DNA of 64,000 bases from Sphingobium limneticum (GTDB lineage Bacteria > Pseudomonadota > Alphaproteobacteria > Sphingomonadales > Sphingomonadaceae). The stretch spans positions 267,054-331,053 of the forward strand of contig NZ_VYPZ01000003.1 of assembly GCF_008710155.1 (NCBI RefSeq). The letters run 5' to 3'. Positions 62,462 through 64,000 of this stretch are shown here, one piece after another; the stretch's first letter is position 1, and each line of letters opens with the position of its first letter. The position numbers and the translations under genes are program-made. The notes beneath the pieces are model-generated. The model saw only the letters and a list, made by a program, of their open reading frames with translations. It was not told where the DNA came from and did no database searches.

Positions 62462-63901
62462 ATGATAGGACAAGACATGATCGACCGCTTCGTCGCCCTG
62501 CTCGGCCCCAAGGGGGTCGTGACCGACCCCGACGATATCGCCCCCTGGGTCAGCGACTGGCGCGGCCGATATCATGGCGCGGCCGTCGCCATAGTGGCGC
62601 CGGCCTCTACGCAGGAAGTGGCCGCGACCGTAGCGCTGGCGGCGGAACTGGGCGTCCCGCTGGTGCCGCAGGGTGGCAATACGTCGATGGTCGGTGGCGC
62701 GACCCCACCGGCGGACGGGTCAGCACTCATCCTTTCGTTGCGACGGATGAACCGGATTCGCAGCCTGTCGCCGGACGACAATCTGGCGGTGTGCGAGGCC
62801 GGGGTGATATTGAGCGTGCTGCATGACGCGGCGGAAGAGGCCGGACGGCGCTTTCCGCTCAGCCTGGGCGCGAAAGGCTCCGCCACGATCGGCGGGCTGG
62901 TGTCCACCAATGCCGGCGGGACGCAGGTGTTGCGCCACGGCACGATGCGGGCGCTGGTCGAGGGGATCGAGGCGGTGCTGTCCGATGGCAGCATCTTCGA
63001 CGGGCTGGACGCGCTGAAGAAAGATAATCGCGGTTACGACATCAAACAGCTGTTGATCGGCGCGGAAGGGACACTGGGCGTCGTCACCGCCGCGTCGCTA
63101 CGGTTGGCGCCCGCCATTGCCGCGCGCGCCGTGGGATGGGTCGGTGTGCAGACGCCGGCCGACGCGCTGGCGCTGCTGCGGATTGCCGAAACCATGTTGG
63201 GCGACAGTGTCGAAGGCTTCGAGGTGATCGCGGACGAGACGCTGGGCTTCGTGCTGGGTCATATCCCCGGCACGCGATCGCCGATCGAGACGCGTACGCC
63301 CTGGCATGTGCTGATCGAGGTGGATCATGCCGACCTGTCCGACCCCAGCCCGTCCGATCGGCTGGAGGCGGCACTGGCGGATGCGTTCGAGCGTGGCATT
63401 GCGATCGACGCCGCCATTGCGGCGAATGAAGCCCAGGCAGAAGCCTTTTGGCGCATCCGCGAATCCCTGTCGGAATCGGAAAAGGCGCAGGGGCCGGCGC
63501 TGCAATATGATATCAGCGTGCCGGTGGCGAAGATGCCCGCCTTCATGATCGAGGCGGCGCAGGCGGCCGAGCAGGCTTTCCCCGGCACCACCGCGTCTTC
63601 CTTCGGCCATCTGGGCGATGGCAACGTCCATTTCCATGTACGCGCGCCCAAGGGGACCAGCGACGGGCCAGCCTGGATCGCGGCGCAGGGGCAGGCGATC
63701 AATGCGTTCGTGCATGATGCGGTGGTCGCGGCGGGCGGCTCCATCTCCGCCGAACATGGCATCGGCCAGATGAAGCGCGCGGAGTTGGGCCGCCTTTCAA
63801 CCCCGGCGCGGATCGGCGCGCTGCGCGCGATCAAGTCGGCGTTCGACCCCAAGGGCCTGTTCAATCCGGGCAAGCTGATCCCACTGCCCGAAGAAGGCTG
63901 A
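62462..63901 (+). CDS. FAD-binding oxidoreductase (D-2-hydroxyacid dehydrogenase, GlcD/D2HGDH type)
   Basis: A 479-residue VAO-fold flavoprotein. FAD region VPQGGNTSMVGGATPP (PxGGxTxxxGG), LGAKGSATIGGLVSTNAGGT, LLIGAEGTLGVVTAASLRL. C-terminal metal/substrate site: HLGDGNVHFHVRAP, GGSISAEHGIGQMKR. Most like D-2-hydroxyglutarate or D-lactate dehydrogenases. The ATG at 62462 has a second in-frame ATG at 62477. A terminator at 63916 follows. Confidence 0.92.
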   Translation: MIGQDMIDRFVALLGPKGVVTDPDDIAPWVSDWRGRYHGAAVAIVAPASTQEVAATVALAAELGVPLVPQGGNTSMVGGATPPADGSALILSLRRMNRIRSLSPDDNLAVCEAGVILSVLHDAAEEAGRRFPLSLGAKGSATIGGLVSTNAGGTQVLRHGTMRALVEGIEAVLSDGSIFDGLDALKKDNRGYDIKQLLIGAEGTLGVVTAASLRLAPAIAARAVGWVGVQTPADALALLRIAETMLGDSVEGFEVIADETLGFVLGHIPGTRSPIETRTPWHVLIEVDHADLSDPSPSDRLEAALADAFERGIAIDAAIAANEAQAEAFWRIRESLSESEKAQGPALQYDISVPVAKMPAFMIEAAQAAEQAFPGTTASSFGHLGDGNVHFHVRAPKGTSDGPAWIAAQGQAINAFVHDAVVAAGGSISAEHGIGQMKRAELGRLSTPARIGALRAIKSAFDPKGLFNPGKLIPLPEEG

Positions 63902-63915
63902 GAGTCCGTTTTGGG

Positions 63916-63938
63916 AAATGCGCGAAAGAGCGCATTTT
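63916..63938 (+). terminator. Terminator of the FAD-oxidoreductase gene
   Basis: AAATGCGC stem with GCGCATTTT, loop GAAAGA, 15 nt past the stop. Confidence 0.7.
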
Positions 63939-64000
63939 CGATGCGGTACCGGCCCGCTCCCCCGCCCGGCCGCCCATCAGGGTACCATGTCTGGGCGGCC

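Overview
The window looks like a chromosomal segment of a sphingomonad (Alphaproteobacteria, Sphingomonadaceae; Sphingobium/Sphingomonas-like). The support is high GC with strong third-position GC bias, a GcrA cell-cycle regulator, the split b/b' ATP synthase F0 operon without F1 genes, many TTG/GTG starts, and typical sphingomonad intergenic palindromes. It is mostly core housekeeping. I see no rRNA, CRISPR array, prophage or intact insertion sequence. The only tRNA is tRNA-Thr(TGT).

Layout: 1-5.5 kb: MOSC protein (cut by the window edge), a small HVA1-type protein, a GT4 glycosyltransferase, rarA with a coupled RNase H-fold-like protein, tRNA-Thr, then a gene-poor stretch with two perfect tandem DnaA boxes. 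5.5-11.6 kb: small envelope and secreted proteins, EVE-domain protein, 2OG-Fe(II) oxygenase, folB, GNAT, and a DUF1285/CoA-pyrophosphatase/cca operon. 11.6-17.6 kb: GGDEF-EAL protein with a degenerate GGDEF motif, parC, a ccdAB toxin-antitoxin pair and a LysR regulator. 17.6-22.2 kb: trehalose cluster otsB, GH15, otsA, SRPBCC. 22.2-27.5 kb: class-V aminotransferase with a Tat-like leader, purC, TauE/SafE transporter, purS-purQ. 27.5-33.7 kb: exopolysaccharide locus (Wzc-like tyrosine autokinase, Wza-like export lipoprotein, wecC, a small gene behind a 14-codon leader ORF, wecB). 33.7-40 kb: ABC-2 permease, gcrA, outer-membrane beta-barrel, parE, serine hydrolase. 40-48 kb: LysR, apaG, metZ and threonine dehydratase in an overlapping operon, hemerythrin-like protein, leuB, recO, succinate-semialdehyde dehydrogenase. 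48-64 kb: uvrC, zinc alcohol dehydrogenase, atpI-B-E-F'-F, an ArsR repressor with a palindromic operator at its start codon, ydbH-ynbE-ydbL, radC, a rhlE-like helicase and an FAD-linked D-2-hydroxyacid dehydrogenase.

The most interesting non-coding signal is a conserved element of about 240 nt present twice (about 25931-26180 on + and 47580-47817 on -). The copies share four sequence boxes and two potential hairpins, one with the same stem but a different loop, and neither copy encodes a convincing protein. The window also holds several families of dispersed palindromic repeats, including a matched pair of about 155-bp composite elements. An apparent one-base deletion in a G-run breaks the N-terminus of the GH15 gene.
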